This document shows, piece by piece, positions 12,481 to 22,080 of a stretch of DNA of 64,000 nt. Source of the DNA: Dasypus novemcinctus (Eukaryota > Chordata > Mammalia > Cingulata > Dasypodidae); contig NC_080680.1 of assembly GCF_030445035.2 (NCBI RefSeq), forward strand, positions 54,015,212-54,079,211, given 5' to 3'. The position numbers were made by a program, and so were the translations under genes. Under the pieces are notes generated by a model that worked only from the letters and a program-made list of their open reading frames with translations, searched no databases and was not told the origin of the DNA. Numbering within the stretch: the stretch's first letter is position 1; each line of letters opens with the position of its first letter.

Positions 12481-13654
12481 AAGTTGAAGCCCTTGGAAGT
12501 AACATTTATGTGAATAAATAATCAAAAGTTATGGTAATAGTATTATTTTAGAAATACTGGACTAGTAAAATTATAAATCCATTCATTGGGAGAGATGTGT
12601 TTTAGACTGTGATTCATAAATACAATATTGTTTATATGTGCATATGGAGAGAGAGTCATTTATTTATTCACATCTTTCAATCTTATTCACCTGAAAAAAT
12701 ATAATTTCTTGTATTACAGATAATGAACAATATACTCCCTCATGAGGCATTCCACACTTCACATGCTGAAATACATATTGTGTTTGTATGATAAGATCTG
12801 AAGTAACTACACCTAAAATATACAACACACATGCACAGAGTTCATGATCAGACCATTTAGTTTTTGCTGTATCTGCATTATAATTAATAGGAAAAAATGA
12901 CAGCAGACAGTACCATGTTTCAGAAATTTTAAAAATTATTGTAACAGAGTTTGGCATGACTAAAGAAAGATCTGTAGATTAGTTGTTTGGTGAGATTCCA
13001 TTAATATATTCATATCGCAAAGCAATAGCTGATGACATTTAGCATTAGGCTAATTAGGTGCATCAGTCACAATAAATAGTCTTATTGACAAATGGTTACA
13101 TTTTGACATTAAGCATCAAATAGAAAAAACACCAAACAAAACATGAATAAATTATCATTTATAATGTGACTAAAATTTGCAATTGACTACCAGGCTTTCC
13201 CAAGTTTTATTCAAGACCTTTGTAATATACATGTATTAATTGGATAAAAGAAAAAGCAGCACAATCCTGTTAAATATCTCTTCAAAGGATCCTAAGAACC
13301 TAATTCATCTCTAGGAAGAGAGCTTCTAGTATAATAACAGGAAAACTATTACTTACTTTCCAAAATGTTGATCTACATTCTCCATATTGCTGAACAAATT
13401 CAGCAAAAATGGTCTTGAACAAAGGACAAAAGAAACAATCACATGGAGTTAAATACAGACCAAACAAACAACAGTAAAAAAAAAATAAATCCCAAGAAAC
13501 AGAAGAAAAGCCTCTGCTCAGTTCCATAGATGTTTACATTTTGCTATTGTATTTGCGATACATTCAGTTAGAATTCTAATTTTAAGAAATCACATGAAAA
13601 TGAAAAACGCCCAAGGGAAAGGTAATGAATTCAATATGATATGAAAGCTCCTTG
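12481..13654. other. Non-coding, nothing recognised
   Basis: AT-rich, with a 97-residue minus-strand frame (12,664-12,957) that matches no family I know. No conserved motif, splice pattern or repeat was recognised. Confidence 0.45.
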
Positions 13655-13659
13655 GGGCC

Positions 13660-14211
13660 TGTTAGAGGTTCTTCCTCACTAGGTTTGCAATAATTAACAA
13701 ACTATAACTCAGTTCTCCATGATATACATTGAGGAAAGATAAGCCCCCTCCCCCATAAGCCTGTGTGTCTGAGAGCACGGCACTTCTCCAAAGGTTAAAC
13801 AAAGAAACCATGTGGAAAGTGGGAGTAAAGAGAGATAGAGCCCTTTACTCACTGCAGACCAAAAGAACACCCACTCCTTCTGCATTCCAAGAAAACCTAA
13901 CTACCTAACCCACTACCCTCTAGCCGTACAAGGAAAAATTTTCACCTCTAGGACTTCCTATTGGTCCCTGCACCTCACTTGGACCCTTGACCCCTCCCAT
14001 TGACTATCATTTCCCCACCTAGGAAAGTTCTGAATAAATTCAAATCCCCCCTTCCAGGAGTGAGCTGAAGTCTCTCTTCAGACCCCTACCAAGCTGGAGT
14101 GGGCTAAAGTCTATACTTCAGACCCCCTCCATTGGGAAAGTTTCTCAATAAACTTCCTTCCTGTAGTCATACCAGTCTCCATGTCCAAGTGAGTGCCATT
14201 TTTCTCCAACA
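13660..14211 (+). repeat. 5' LTR of class I provirus
   Basis: 552 bases, starting 'tgttagaggttcttcctcac' and ending 'tttttctccaaca'. It aligns throughout with the 3' LTR at 21,288-21,800. It holds an AATAAA polyadenylation signal at 14,147-14,152. The TATA position reads 'ctgaataaattc', apparently decayed relative to the 3' LTR's TATATAAA. It carries a 39-base tandem duplication (14,057-14,095 and 14,096-14,134) that the other LTR lacks. Confidence 0.92.
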
Positions 14212-14234
14212 TTTGTAGCTAAAACCCAGGAATG
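14212..14234 (+). promoter_or_regulatory. Candidate primer binding site, tRNA-Phe-like
   Basis: Directly after the 5' LTR, 'tttgtagctaaaacccagga' partly matches the complement of a tRNA-Phe 3' end (core 'gaaacccggga'). The central 'aaaccc' block fits, while the first eight bases fit poorly. Location is right for a retroviral primer site; the tRNA identity is tentative. Confidence 0.5.
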
Positions 14235-14317
14235 GGATCATGTCGAAACTGATTGACTAGTGAGGAATTTCTTCTCTCCCACGGCTGAAAGCCCATCCAC
14301 CACTGAACATCAAATCT

Positions 14318-14334
14318 CAGCTGGGTAAGTATAA
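14318..14334 (+). promoter_or_regulatory. Retroviral leader splice donor candidate
   Basis: 'ctgggtaagtata' in the leader between the primer site and gag is a near-consensus 5' splice site (G|GTAAGT), with GT at 14,325-14,326. In gammaretroviruses a donor in this place is used for the env message. Confidence 0.5.
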
Positions 14335-14622
14335 GGATTTCTCCACTGGAGGATCCTGCTCTTTCTCTCTCTCTCCTTTTCCATTGCCAAGGATTACTCA
14401 TGGGAAAACCTAGTGCCAGGTCAGGATCCTCACCATTCCCTGAGGGCCATGGCAGGCAGTATGCCTGTGTCCTCATGAGAAGAGAGTCCTTGGCTCCAGA
14501 GACATCCAGTCCCAAGAGCAGTCTCCTGTTTCTTTAGAGATATTTGAGTGATTTGGCGACGCGTGTCTAACTCAGGATCTTCCCTGTGTTAGAGATCCTT
14601 AATTTCATCCATGTCACCTAAA

Positions 14623-15960
14623 ATGGGGAATTCAATTTTGACTCCCCAAAAACCATACCTCTGGGTTTTCTCCTTCACAACCTTAAAACACCGTACCCAA
14701 AAGAAGACATCAGACTCAAACAATTCATTTTCTATTCAACCTCTTTGTGGCTGCAATACCAATTGGACTGTCAAAGTCAAAGGCCGGAACTTTAGCCAGC
14801 ACATTGACAGGCATGTGAGATTCCTTAGGCTCAGGCCTTCTCTCATCTTTGTATCCACTCCCCCTCCCCCCGCCCCAGTCAGTCCTGTTCTTCTGTTACA
14901 CCAAGAACTCCTCAAAAGCTTTCTTCTTTCCTTCCTCCTTTCTGCCCCCAAATCCCACCAAAACTCAACTTTGTTTTTTTTTTTTTTTTTTTTTTTAAAG
15001 ATTTATTTATTTAATTTCCCCCCTCCCCTGGTTGTCTGTTCTTGGTGTCTATTTGCTGCGTCTTGTTTCTTTGTCCGCTTCTGTTGTCGTCAGCGGCACG
15101 GGAAGTGTGGGCGGCGCCATTCCTGGGCAGGCTGCTCTTTCTTTTTCACGCTGGGCGGCTTTCCTCACGGGCGCACTCCTTGCGCGTGGGGCTCCCCCAC
15201 GCAGGGGACACCCTTGCGTGGCACGGCACTCCTTGCGTGCATCAGCGCTGTGCATGGCCAGCTCCACACGGGTCAAGGAGGCCCGGGGTTTGAACCGCGG
15301 TCCTCCCATATGGTAGACGGACGCCCTAACCACTGGGCCAAAGTCCGTTTCCCCAAAACTCAACTTTGATCCAGCTGGTCAGGCTCCCCCTGCACTGCTT
15401 CCATATATAGCTCAGACATCACTGTCAACCCCCACACTCCTCATCCTCTGACTCCCCTTCCTCCCCCTCTGGTCATCACTGCCTTCCACCCCAATTTTCT
15501 CCCCTCCTCACACAGGTGCCCAAGCCAGTACTCACCTCCCCTCCCAGTCCCTCTCCACCTTCTGCACACAGAAAACCCTTATTCCAACTCTGATCCCTCC
15601 GATCATGCCCCTCCTCCACTGCTGTATGCCTCATGAGTACCCCAACTTACTCTGTCCTCCTATTTCCCCATATCTACCCTTGAACCCAATCCTTTCTCCT
15701 CACCCACTACTCACTCTCAAATCCAACTCTCTACTGCAGCCTCCTTCCTTAGCTCCAGTCCTCTCTCTCCAGAAAGTGACCCAGGCAAAAAGCTTTCTGT
15801 GTGTTCACATCCCCTTCTCAATCTGATCTCTCCCAAATCAAACACCTTCCAGGTCCTATTCCTCTGATCCCTCTCAACTTATCCACACCCAGCTGTCCCT
15901 GATAACCTTACTTAGCCTGCAGTTGCTCACCTCTTACAAGTAAGCTTTTAGCTGACTCCT
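14623..15960 (+). pseudogene. Class I ERV gag remnant, split by a SINE
   Basis: The frame starts with ATG at 14,623, giving MGNS; an N-terminal Gly after Met is typical of myristoylated gag matrix proteins. It runs into a proline-rich stretch (STPPPPAPVSP), as in the region between matrix and capsid. At about 14,974 a minus-strand SINE interrupts it, and the open frame of 252 residues continues through the SINE by chance. After the SINE, more proline-rich sequence (15,390-15,700) leads to a capsid-start-like motif VHIPFSI near 15,800-15,826, followed by a stop. No intact capsid or nucleocapsid is visible. Confidence 0.75.
14974..15354 (-). repeat. DAS-type SINE, young full-length copy
   Basis: Begins on the plus strand with a run of about 23 T (its poly-A tail) and ends 'aaagtccgtttcc'. 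The B box reads GGTTTGAACC in reverse at 15,287-15,296. It is flanked by 'aaaactcaactttg' at 14,960-14,973 and 15,355-15,368, a perfect 14-base target duplication. The body is GC-rich with many CpGs, unlike its surroundings, which fits a young age. It is very similar to the copy at 16,016 in the opposite orientation. Confidence 0.95.
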
Positions 15961-16015
15961 AAAAGACAATACTCCAAAATACATGTGCTCAATATCTATC
16001 TAAACTGTTAAATTA

Positions 16016-16389
16016 GGGAAACGGACTTGGCCCAGTGGGTAGGGCGTCCGTCTACCACATGGGAGGTCCGCGGTTCAAACCTGGGCCTCCTTGACCCGTG
16101 TGGAGCTGGCCCATGCGCAGTGCTGATGCGTGCAAGGAGTGCCGTGCCATGCAGGGGTGTCCCCTGCGTAGGGGAGCCCCACGCGCAAGGAGTGTGCCCC
16201 GTAAGGAGAGCCGCCGGCGTGAAATAAAATGCAGCCTACCAGGAATGGCGCTGCCCACACTTCCTGAGCCGCTGACAACAACAGAAGCGGACAAAGAGAC
16301 AAGACGCAGCAAATAGACACAGAGAACAGACAACGGGGTGGGGGTGGGGGGGGAATTAAATAAATACATAAATCTTTAAAATAAATAAA
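16016..16389 (+). repeat. DAS-type SINE, young full-length copy
   Basis: Begins 'gggaaacggacttggcccag'. The A box TGGCCCAGTGG is at 16,028-16,038 and the B box GGTTCAAACC at 16,072-16,081, the two internal RNA polymerase III promoter elements inherited from a tRNA. It ends in a G-rich patch and an A/T-rich tail with 'aaataaataaat'. The exact repeat 'taaactgttaaatta' at 16,001-16,015 and 16,390-16,404 is a 15-base target duplication. Confidence 0.96.
16028..16081 (+). promoter_or_regulatory. Internal Pol III promoter (A and B boxes) of the 16,016 SINE
   Basis: Both boxes match consensus well (A: TGGCCCAGTGG; B: GGTTCAAACC) and lie about 34 bases apart, a tRNA-like spacing. This copy could be transcribed by RNA polymerase III, but transcription cannot be seen from sequence. 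Confidence 0.7.
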
Positions 16390-16404
16390 TAAACTGTTAA
16401 ATTA

Positions 16405-17966
16405 AAGCTTAACTGCAATTACCATGCTCAGATATTTCTGTTGCTGATTACTAGTAAAAGTGTTTCCAAAAACAAGGTTGCATATTACAAACACTGATTC
16501 CAAAAATGAAATTTTGAAGGCAATAAAAATAGCCTTACTAAAGGAGTAAGAATTATGAGTCAAATTAATGAAATTTATGTTCCTGTCTGTGTGTTGAAAC
16601 TCTTTTTGTGTTTGTCTGTTCAGTGCCAGTGTATATTTAAATACCTCCAGATGATAATATTAATTTCTACAAGAGTTCTATTCAAATGGCCAAAAATTAA
16701 ACAAACACTTATATTAATAAATAAGTATGAATACTATTAAGATCTTTAAAGTGATAAAAATTATGTCTTGACTAATGACATTACTACACATCTCTTCATA
16801 AAAGATAGTTCTTGCCTAAATTGAAATGATAGGTTTTCTTCACAGAATGAAATGGAGGCTGTGAAACTTAAGTGGATATTGAAAGAAGTGAAAATTTCGT
16901 AGGAGTGCTGACTGAAATTTGATAAGTTTGTTTAAGAAAGTGTGTTTTGTCCTAAGATAAGGATGGCTGGTTTTCATAAAATCAGAATGGAAGTATATAG
17001 AACAAAACTTCAAGGCATATGGAAAGTTGTAGAAAGTATTGTGGTAGAATTGAGTAAAGGAATGTGTTCTCTGAAGACTGCATTTGTCTTGAAATGAAGT
17101 AAGTATATTCTATGTGGTTATGAATAGTTATAAGAAGTTTGTAGAAGCATTGCTTAAATTGAAATATTCAAAGGGCTAACAGAAAGTCATATTAAACAGA
17201 AACTGAATTGATGATTAACTTCATAACAGGAGAACCTGTCAGAAGCACCTCAATCTGCATATGGTGATAATGAAAAGATAATTTTTATTCCATTGGGAAT
17301 CTTAGATTTTCATAAAATAATGGGGAACGTAGTTTATCCTGCACTGCTAAAATAAAATACCTGTTAATTAATGTAATCATGATAGTTGCATGTTGTAAGA
17401 AATTTGCATTGAGACAGTTCCCAAAATCACTTTAGTAACTTAGGTATGTAGGGAGTATAGAATGTGTTTTATTGTTAAGGAAAAAAATAGTAATTTTGTC
17501 CTAAGATAAAGCAACTGGTTATCAAGAAAAGTCAAAATATAAAACAAAACCTGAATGAATACAAAAAGTACAGAAATTTCATGAAAAATAAATTTTTGTA
17601 GTTAAAGTTTAGTAAAATTTATTAGGTCTATCTATAAAGTTTTAAAAGCTATAATATCAAATAGTATACTGGTAGTCTGTTTTAGCAAAAGTTTGCAAAA
17701 AGTTTTTCTCCTGACTAATAAGTATACAATAGAAAAATCTTTCTTTATCAAAACAGCTTCATATTCTTTAACCCTATCATTTCCTTGGCTATTGAAAAAT
17801 AAATAAATAAATCTTATCACTTTAAAAGAACCTGTCCTCTCAGATTCAAGTCCTCAAAAATATCTTTCACCTTGGGAAAAAATGAAATAATGGAATAGTT
17901 GAGTTCCTTTGATATATTATAAGTTGAATAGAAAGTGTTTAAAAGTGTTATGAAATTAAGAGGGAA
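16405..17966 (+). other. Unassigned stretch inside the class I provirus
   Basis: This 1.5 kb lies where the end of gag, the protease and the start of pol would be, but I see no coding match. It contains a diverged direct repeat: 'ttttgtcctaagataagg' near 16,946 and 'ttttgtcctaagataaagc' near 17,494. Both are followed by similar 'caactggtt/ggctggtt' and 'aaaacaaaac' words. It may be retroviral non-coding sequence or a separate insertion. Confidence 0.4.
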
Positions 17967-18355
17967 TTTTTTTTTTTTTTAATTTTTTTTTATTGACTTT
18001 GTAATAATATTACATTAAAAATATATATGTGAGGTCCCATTCAACCCCACCCCCCCACCCCCCCTCTCCCCCCCCCCCAACAACACTCGTTCCCATCATC
18101 CTGACACATCCATTGGATTTGATAAGTACATCTTTGGGCACCTCTGCACCTCATATACATTGGTTCACATCATGGCCCATACTCTCCTCTATTCCATCAT
18201 GTAGGCCCTGTGAGGATTTACAATGTCCGGTGATTACCTCTGAAGCACCATCCAGGGCAGCTCCATGTCCCGAAGACGCCTCCACCTCTCATCTCTTCCT
18301 GCCTTTCCCCATACCCTTTGTCCATTATGTCCACTTTTCCCAACCCTCTAGTAAT
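17967..18355 (-). mobile_element. L1 3'-UTR fragment, xenarthran-type
   Basis: T-rich start, then 'gaggtcccattcaacccc', a C-rich patch, 'catcctgacacatccattgg' and 'gataagtacatctttgggca'. It matches the segments at 47,357 and 52,548 in the same orientation. The T-rich left end is the element's A tail, so it reads on the minus strand and is truncated at its 5' side near 18,355. Confidence 0.8.
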
Positions 18356-18539
18356 CAAATAGTATCAGTAAAATGTTCATATGAATACTGAAAAGAGTGC
18401 ATAAAATTCCTGAAAATCTAAAAAGTGTTTTGGCATAATATTAAAGTATAGTGTTGTTAATCATGGCTTTATTTATTTTTAAGATGGTATGTGTCACAGA
18501 AACAACCTTTCTACCTCAAAAGTCAGAGACAAGTGCTTT

Positions 18540-18912
18540 AGCTCCTCTTCAACTGATTTGCCCCACCCCCACTAAAGAAGCAGGTCTATGGCTGCTGAAC
18601 AAGAGTGACTATTGAGGGCTGCCAGGGTGCTGCATAACTGTAGATTATCATGAATTGAATAACACCACTGCTGTCTGCAGCAGTCCTAAACATTGCAAGT
18701 GTGTTACAAAAATTAATATACAGTTATGTCACTATCTGTTTGTTTTAAAACTTGCTAAGTCTTTCTTTAGTACTTCCTTAAGGCAAATCAATCCAGTCTC
18801 CATTCACTTTAATGCAAGAAGGCCAAAGGTGAATTTTGCAGTTCTTCCCCAAAGCTGTGTGCATAACCCAAACATCTGGCTTGGCCTGGTGGCGAAAATC
18901 CTGGCTGCGTAA
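18540..18912 (+). pseudogene. Class I ERV reverse transcriptase remnant
   Basis: The frame at 18,655-18,912 ends with LPQSCVHNP, then LVAKILAA. This is a decayed version of the reverse transcriptase signature in which LPQG is followed by SPT.CH and LVA. It sits between the gag and integrase-like pieces of the provirus. The finger region and the YxDD motif were not found. Confidence 0.6.
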
Positions 18913-19289
18913 AAACAAACATACAAACAAACAAAAAACCACCGGTGGCTGTAACCCTCTTGATGATATTACATTAACCAGTAATTCTCTTTTTCTCTTT
19001 TAATCAGAATTAAAAAGATGCATCAAAGACAATGGTATCTTATCTTAAGAGCATGAGATAGGCAAACAATTAGTACAAGCTACAAAGTCCTGACTATCTA
19101 TTAAATTCTTAAATGGTGTTTAGTTGAGTAAAACAAAAATTGTACCCTCTGCTGTAACAGATAAAGTACAATGTTTTCTCATGTTAATAAGGTTTATAAT
19201 ATTGTTGGGATACTGAAAACCATCCCTCATTTAGCTCAGATATTAAAACCTTTATATGTGTTAATCAGGAAAACTGTGCATGGAAATGA

Positions 19290-20010
19290 GACTCCCTCCT
19301 CCGCCCCAAGCAGGCTGCTTTTAAAGCAATAACACAGGCTCAAGCAGTGAGAGGGGTGGATCTTAACTTACGCTGTGAATTGGATGTAGCCAATACCAAT
19401 ATTGGCCTTGGGTGGGGTTTGTGGCAGAGGCAACTTTCTAAACAAATTCTACTTGAGTTTTAGTCACAACTACAAGAAGAAACCAAAGTGCAAGACAGGA
19501 ACAATGAACTATTGTGGGCTGCCTTCTGTGGGGAAGAGAAATCTGTGGAAGAATACCTGGGATGCCTGCCAGCAGTGACAGGTAACTGTCTATCATGTCC
19601 CTGCCCCCTTCTCTAACATTTCTCTTGGGACTGTTGAGGCAGATGCCCTCATGAAGACCCAGAGTCATATCACTGAGACTGCAAATAGCAGCAGAGTAGC
19701 CCACCAAAAAGGCAAATACCATGGGTACCAGATCTTGTGATGCCTAGTCCAGCAGTTCCAATTGCCTGTCATTCACCAGCAGCTCATGGACATCACCCAC
19801 GAGTGTCCATCACGCTTACTCCAATGACTGTGAAAATTACCTCACTGGATGAGACATTCTAGGTGAGCACAGATTCCAGTAGCATGATGGCAAATGGGTT
19901 ACATCAGTCCCCCTCCTGCTTTCAGAAGGGGCAAGATATGTGTTCAGTGCTGCAGACGCTGCAATGGGACTCTTGTAACCAGATCCTTACTGTTAAAGTG
20001 CCAGCTGCTC
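19290..20010 (+). pseudogene. Class I ERV pol remnant, RNase H and integrase-like
   Basis: Near 19,400-19,440 the plus strand encodes GLGWGLWQRQ, a sequence type I associate with the connection/RNase H start of some mammalian ERV pol proteins. Near 19,905-19,970, SEGARYVFSA resembles the integrase segment around the first catalytic Asp. The frames are broken by stops. Position before env fits. Assignment to class I is by context. Confidence 0.55.
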
Positions 20011-20099
20011 CAAGTCCAAAAAGAAAAGTAATAATAATTTGTTGTTGCCTATGCTTCAAACTATATAAACTGGGGAAAATGTGGTCATTTTGATCACCA

Positions 20100-20743
20100 T
20101 ACTGGTCTATGCAGCTCTGCAGGTTGCAAATCTTAAATCCATGAAAAATCACTCAAAAACAGTTATGAAACCACAGTTAATAATCTAAAGTCCTATTCCA
20201 GCTAAAACTCTATGTGTATAAGCCCATGAAATCATGTAATTTCACTGCCAACTATTAATGTCATTAATGTTTAATGCTGAATGTGTAATCTTATTCCTTC
20301 TCAGACTCCTGGAGGTCATAACCTCACAGCTTACCCTAAATTTCATGGTTAATTCCCATACTTACCTCAATTATAGCTCTCATTAACCTCCTATCAGCAG
20401 ATCCACACATCTTCTATGTAATAACAGAGTTTATCCAGACAGCTATTCAAGATGTCACCTATGATCATGTACATAATGTTCTTCTGCTGCAAAAATACAG
20501 TTTTAGCCACTGAGCCAGAAACCAAAATATCTTAGTGCCGGAAGAGAAACAATAACTGAATCCCACAACACCTTCTAGCTCTCCCTCTCCATCCAACCAT
20601 ATCAAAAAAAATAAAAATAAAAAAAGACTTGGGAATGTTAGGTCTCCCCTGCCCTGATAACAGATAACAGATGACCCCAAATCCCCACCCCTGTCTCTAA
20701 TCCCATAGAATGTTCTAAGCACCTGTGCAATCATAAATAAAAC
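20100..20743 (+). other. Probable env surface region, not recognisable
   Basis: Lies between the integrase-like and env transmembrane remnants, where the surface subunit should be. I could not see CWLC, the furin site or a fusion peptide. A short piece at 20,618-20,745 starts with an A-rich tract, then 'gggaatgttaggtctcccc', resembling the junction before the 3' LTR. Confidence 0.4.
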
Positions 20744-21060
20744 TTGTTTTATATTAATGAAACTGGACATGTAGAAAAAAATCTCAAAACTTTAAAGGAA
20801 AACATAGAAATCATACAGAGGGCCCAAGACAACAACTATAGAAATCAATCATGGTTATCCTCATTTCTCTCTTTTTTCTCCTTACCTCTAAAATCAATCC
20901 TTTTATTCATTATAATACCATTACTGATAGGATTGCTGCTGCTTCTTTTGGTCCTTGTCTCTTACAGCTTCTTGTCCAATTCATACATCGAATCATCCAG
21001 TTAACAACCCAGGAATACATAAATGGCATCTTTGTGCTGCGTGAGCAACATTATCAACAC
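20744..21060 (+). pseudogene. Class I ERV env transmembrane remnant
   Basis: The frame at 20,744-21,004 (86 residues) starts FYINETGHVEKNLK, which resembles the region after the CX6CC motif of gammaretroviral transmembrane subunits. A Trp-Leu segment follows, then a strongly hydrophobic membrane span (about residues 52-74). Just before the tail, the other frame takes over with FGPCLLQLLVQFI, so one frameshift separates the membrane anchor and cytoplasmic tail. The upstream ectodomain is not recognised. Not functional. Confidence 0.85.
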
Positions 21061-21185
21061 CTGCAGGACCTGAAATCACAGCCCACTATACAGGATGGAA
21101 GGGAACTTCTTCTTTCCACCCCTTGGCAGCAGGAAGTAGCCAGGTTAAGTCAACCCCCCAAATGCCCTCATACTCTCATCCTGTC

Positions 21186-21189
<4 letters not shown>

Positions 21190-21271
<82 letters not shown>
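21190..21271. repeat. Compound microsatellite (CT)n(TA)n
   Basis: About 43 bases of CT dinucleotides run directly into about 38 bases of TA dinucleotides, 17 bases before the 3' LTR. It lies inside the class I provirus between env and the LTR. Open frames through it (156 residues plus, 83 residues minus) are artefacts with Ser-Leu, Tyr-Ile or Glu-Arg runs. Confidence 0.97.
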
Positions 21272-21274
<3 letters not shown>

Positions 21275-21287
21275 AAAGATTTAAGAA

Positions 21288-21800
21288 TGTTAGAGGTTTC
21301 CCCTCACCAGGTTTGCAGTAATTAATAAGCAGTAACTCAGTTCCCACTGATATGCGTTGAGGAAAGACAAGCCACCTCCCCCATAAGCCTACATGTCTAA
21401 AAGAACAGCACTTCCCCAAAGGAGGTTAAGCAAAGAAACCACATGGAATGGGAGTAAAGGGAGATAGAGACCTTTACTCCCTGCAGATCAAAGGAACAAC
21501 TGCTCCTCCAGCATTCCAAGAAAATCTAACTCCCTACCCACTACCCTTTAGCCATACAAGGGAAAATTTCCACCTCTAGGGCTTCCTATTGACCCTTGCA
21601 CCTCAGTCGAAACTTTGACCCCCTCCCACCAACTATCATTTCCCCACCTAGGAAAGTTCTATATAAATTCAAATCCCCTCTTCAAAGAGAGGGCTGAAGT
21701 CTCTCTTCAGACCCCCTCCACTGGGAGAGCTTCTCAATAAATTTCCTGCCTGTAGTCATATCAGTCTCTGTGTCCCAATGAGTGCTGTTTTTCTCCAATA
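21288..21800 (+). repeat. 3' LTR of class I provirus
   Basis: 513 bases aligned with the 5' LTR. It has TATATAAA at 21,660-21,667, a plausible core promoter, and AATAAA at 21,736-21,741. It is followed directly by 'gggcc', the repeat that also precedes the 5' LTR. Lacks the 39-base duplication of its partner. Confidence 0.92.
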
Positions 21801-21834
21801 GGGCCTGTATTGCACACCATCATATTGCTGAAGC

Positions 21835-22080
21835 ATAGCACAGGTCAGGTTTAGTATTAATCATTCAATAAGTGTTAGTTGAATAAATGACTTCAGCGAC
21901 AGGCTTAAGGTTAAGTGTTAACTTTTTCTTAATTAGTCTTGCTTGACTACAGGAAAATTACTTAATTTCCATGAATCTTACATTTCTAAGCTATAAAATG
22001 GCCATATTAGAGTATTCATAATGTTGTGAGGTAGAAGGAAACACTGGTGCAGCATGGTGCAGTGGGGTATCTGTTAATGG
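21835..22080 (-). repeat. MIR or related old SINE, antisense fragment
   Basis: Contains 'caataagtgttagttgaata', and then 'ttaatttccatgaatcttac', 'aagctataaaatgg' and 'gttgtgaggtag'. These follow the reverse complement of the MIR 3' half (compare 'tcatctgtaaaatggg' and 'gttgtgagga'). Diverged. Confidence 0.5.

Larger units (their letters stand above)
13655..21805 (+). mobile_element. Class I (gammaretrovirus-like) endogenous provirus with later insertions
   Basis: Paired LTRs (13,660-14,211 and 21,288-21,800) are flanked by the exact direct repeat 'gggcc' (13,655-13,659 and 21,801-21,805), which fixes both ends. Inside, in order on the plus strand, are a primer-binding-like site, a leader with a splice donor, gag, reverse transcriptase, RNase H-like, integrase-like and env transmembrane remnants. 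Later insertions within it are a minus-strand SINE (14,974), a plus-strand SINE (16,016) and a minus-strand L1 3' end (17,967). Every gene is broken. The order and the MG-initiated gag with a proline-rich middle favour class I. Confidence 0.88.

Noticed and set aside
14611..15369. 252-residue open frame on the plus strand, the longest in the window
   Set aside because: The first part is gag remnant, and the rest is the antisense of a young SINE including its T run (the Phe stretch). It is a chance fusion, not a gene.
16016..16090. Possible tRNA gene (A and B boxes present)
   Set aside because: It is the head of a SINE with target duplications and an A-rich tail, repeated in many places of the window; the cloverleaf is not complete.
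20851..21321. 156-residue plus-strand frame with Ser-Leu and Tyr-Ile runs
   Set aside because: It runs through the CT/TA microsatellite. Only its first part matters, as the shifted tail of the env remnant.
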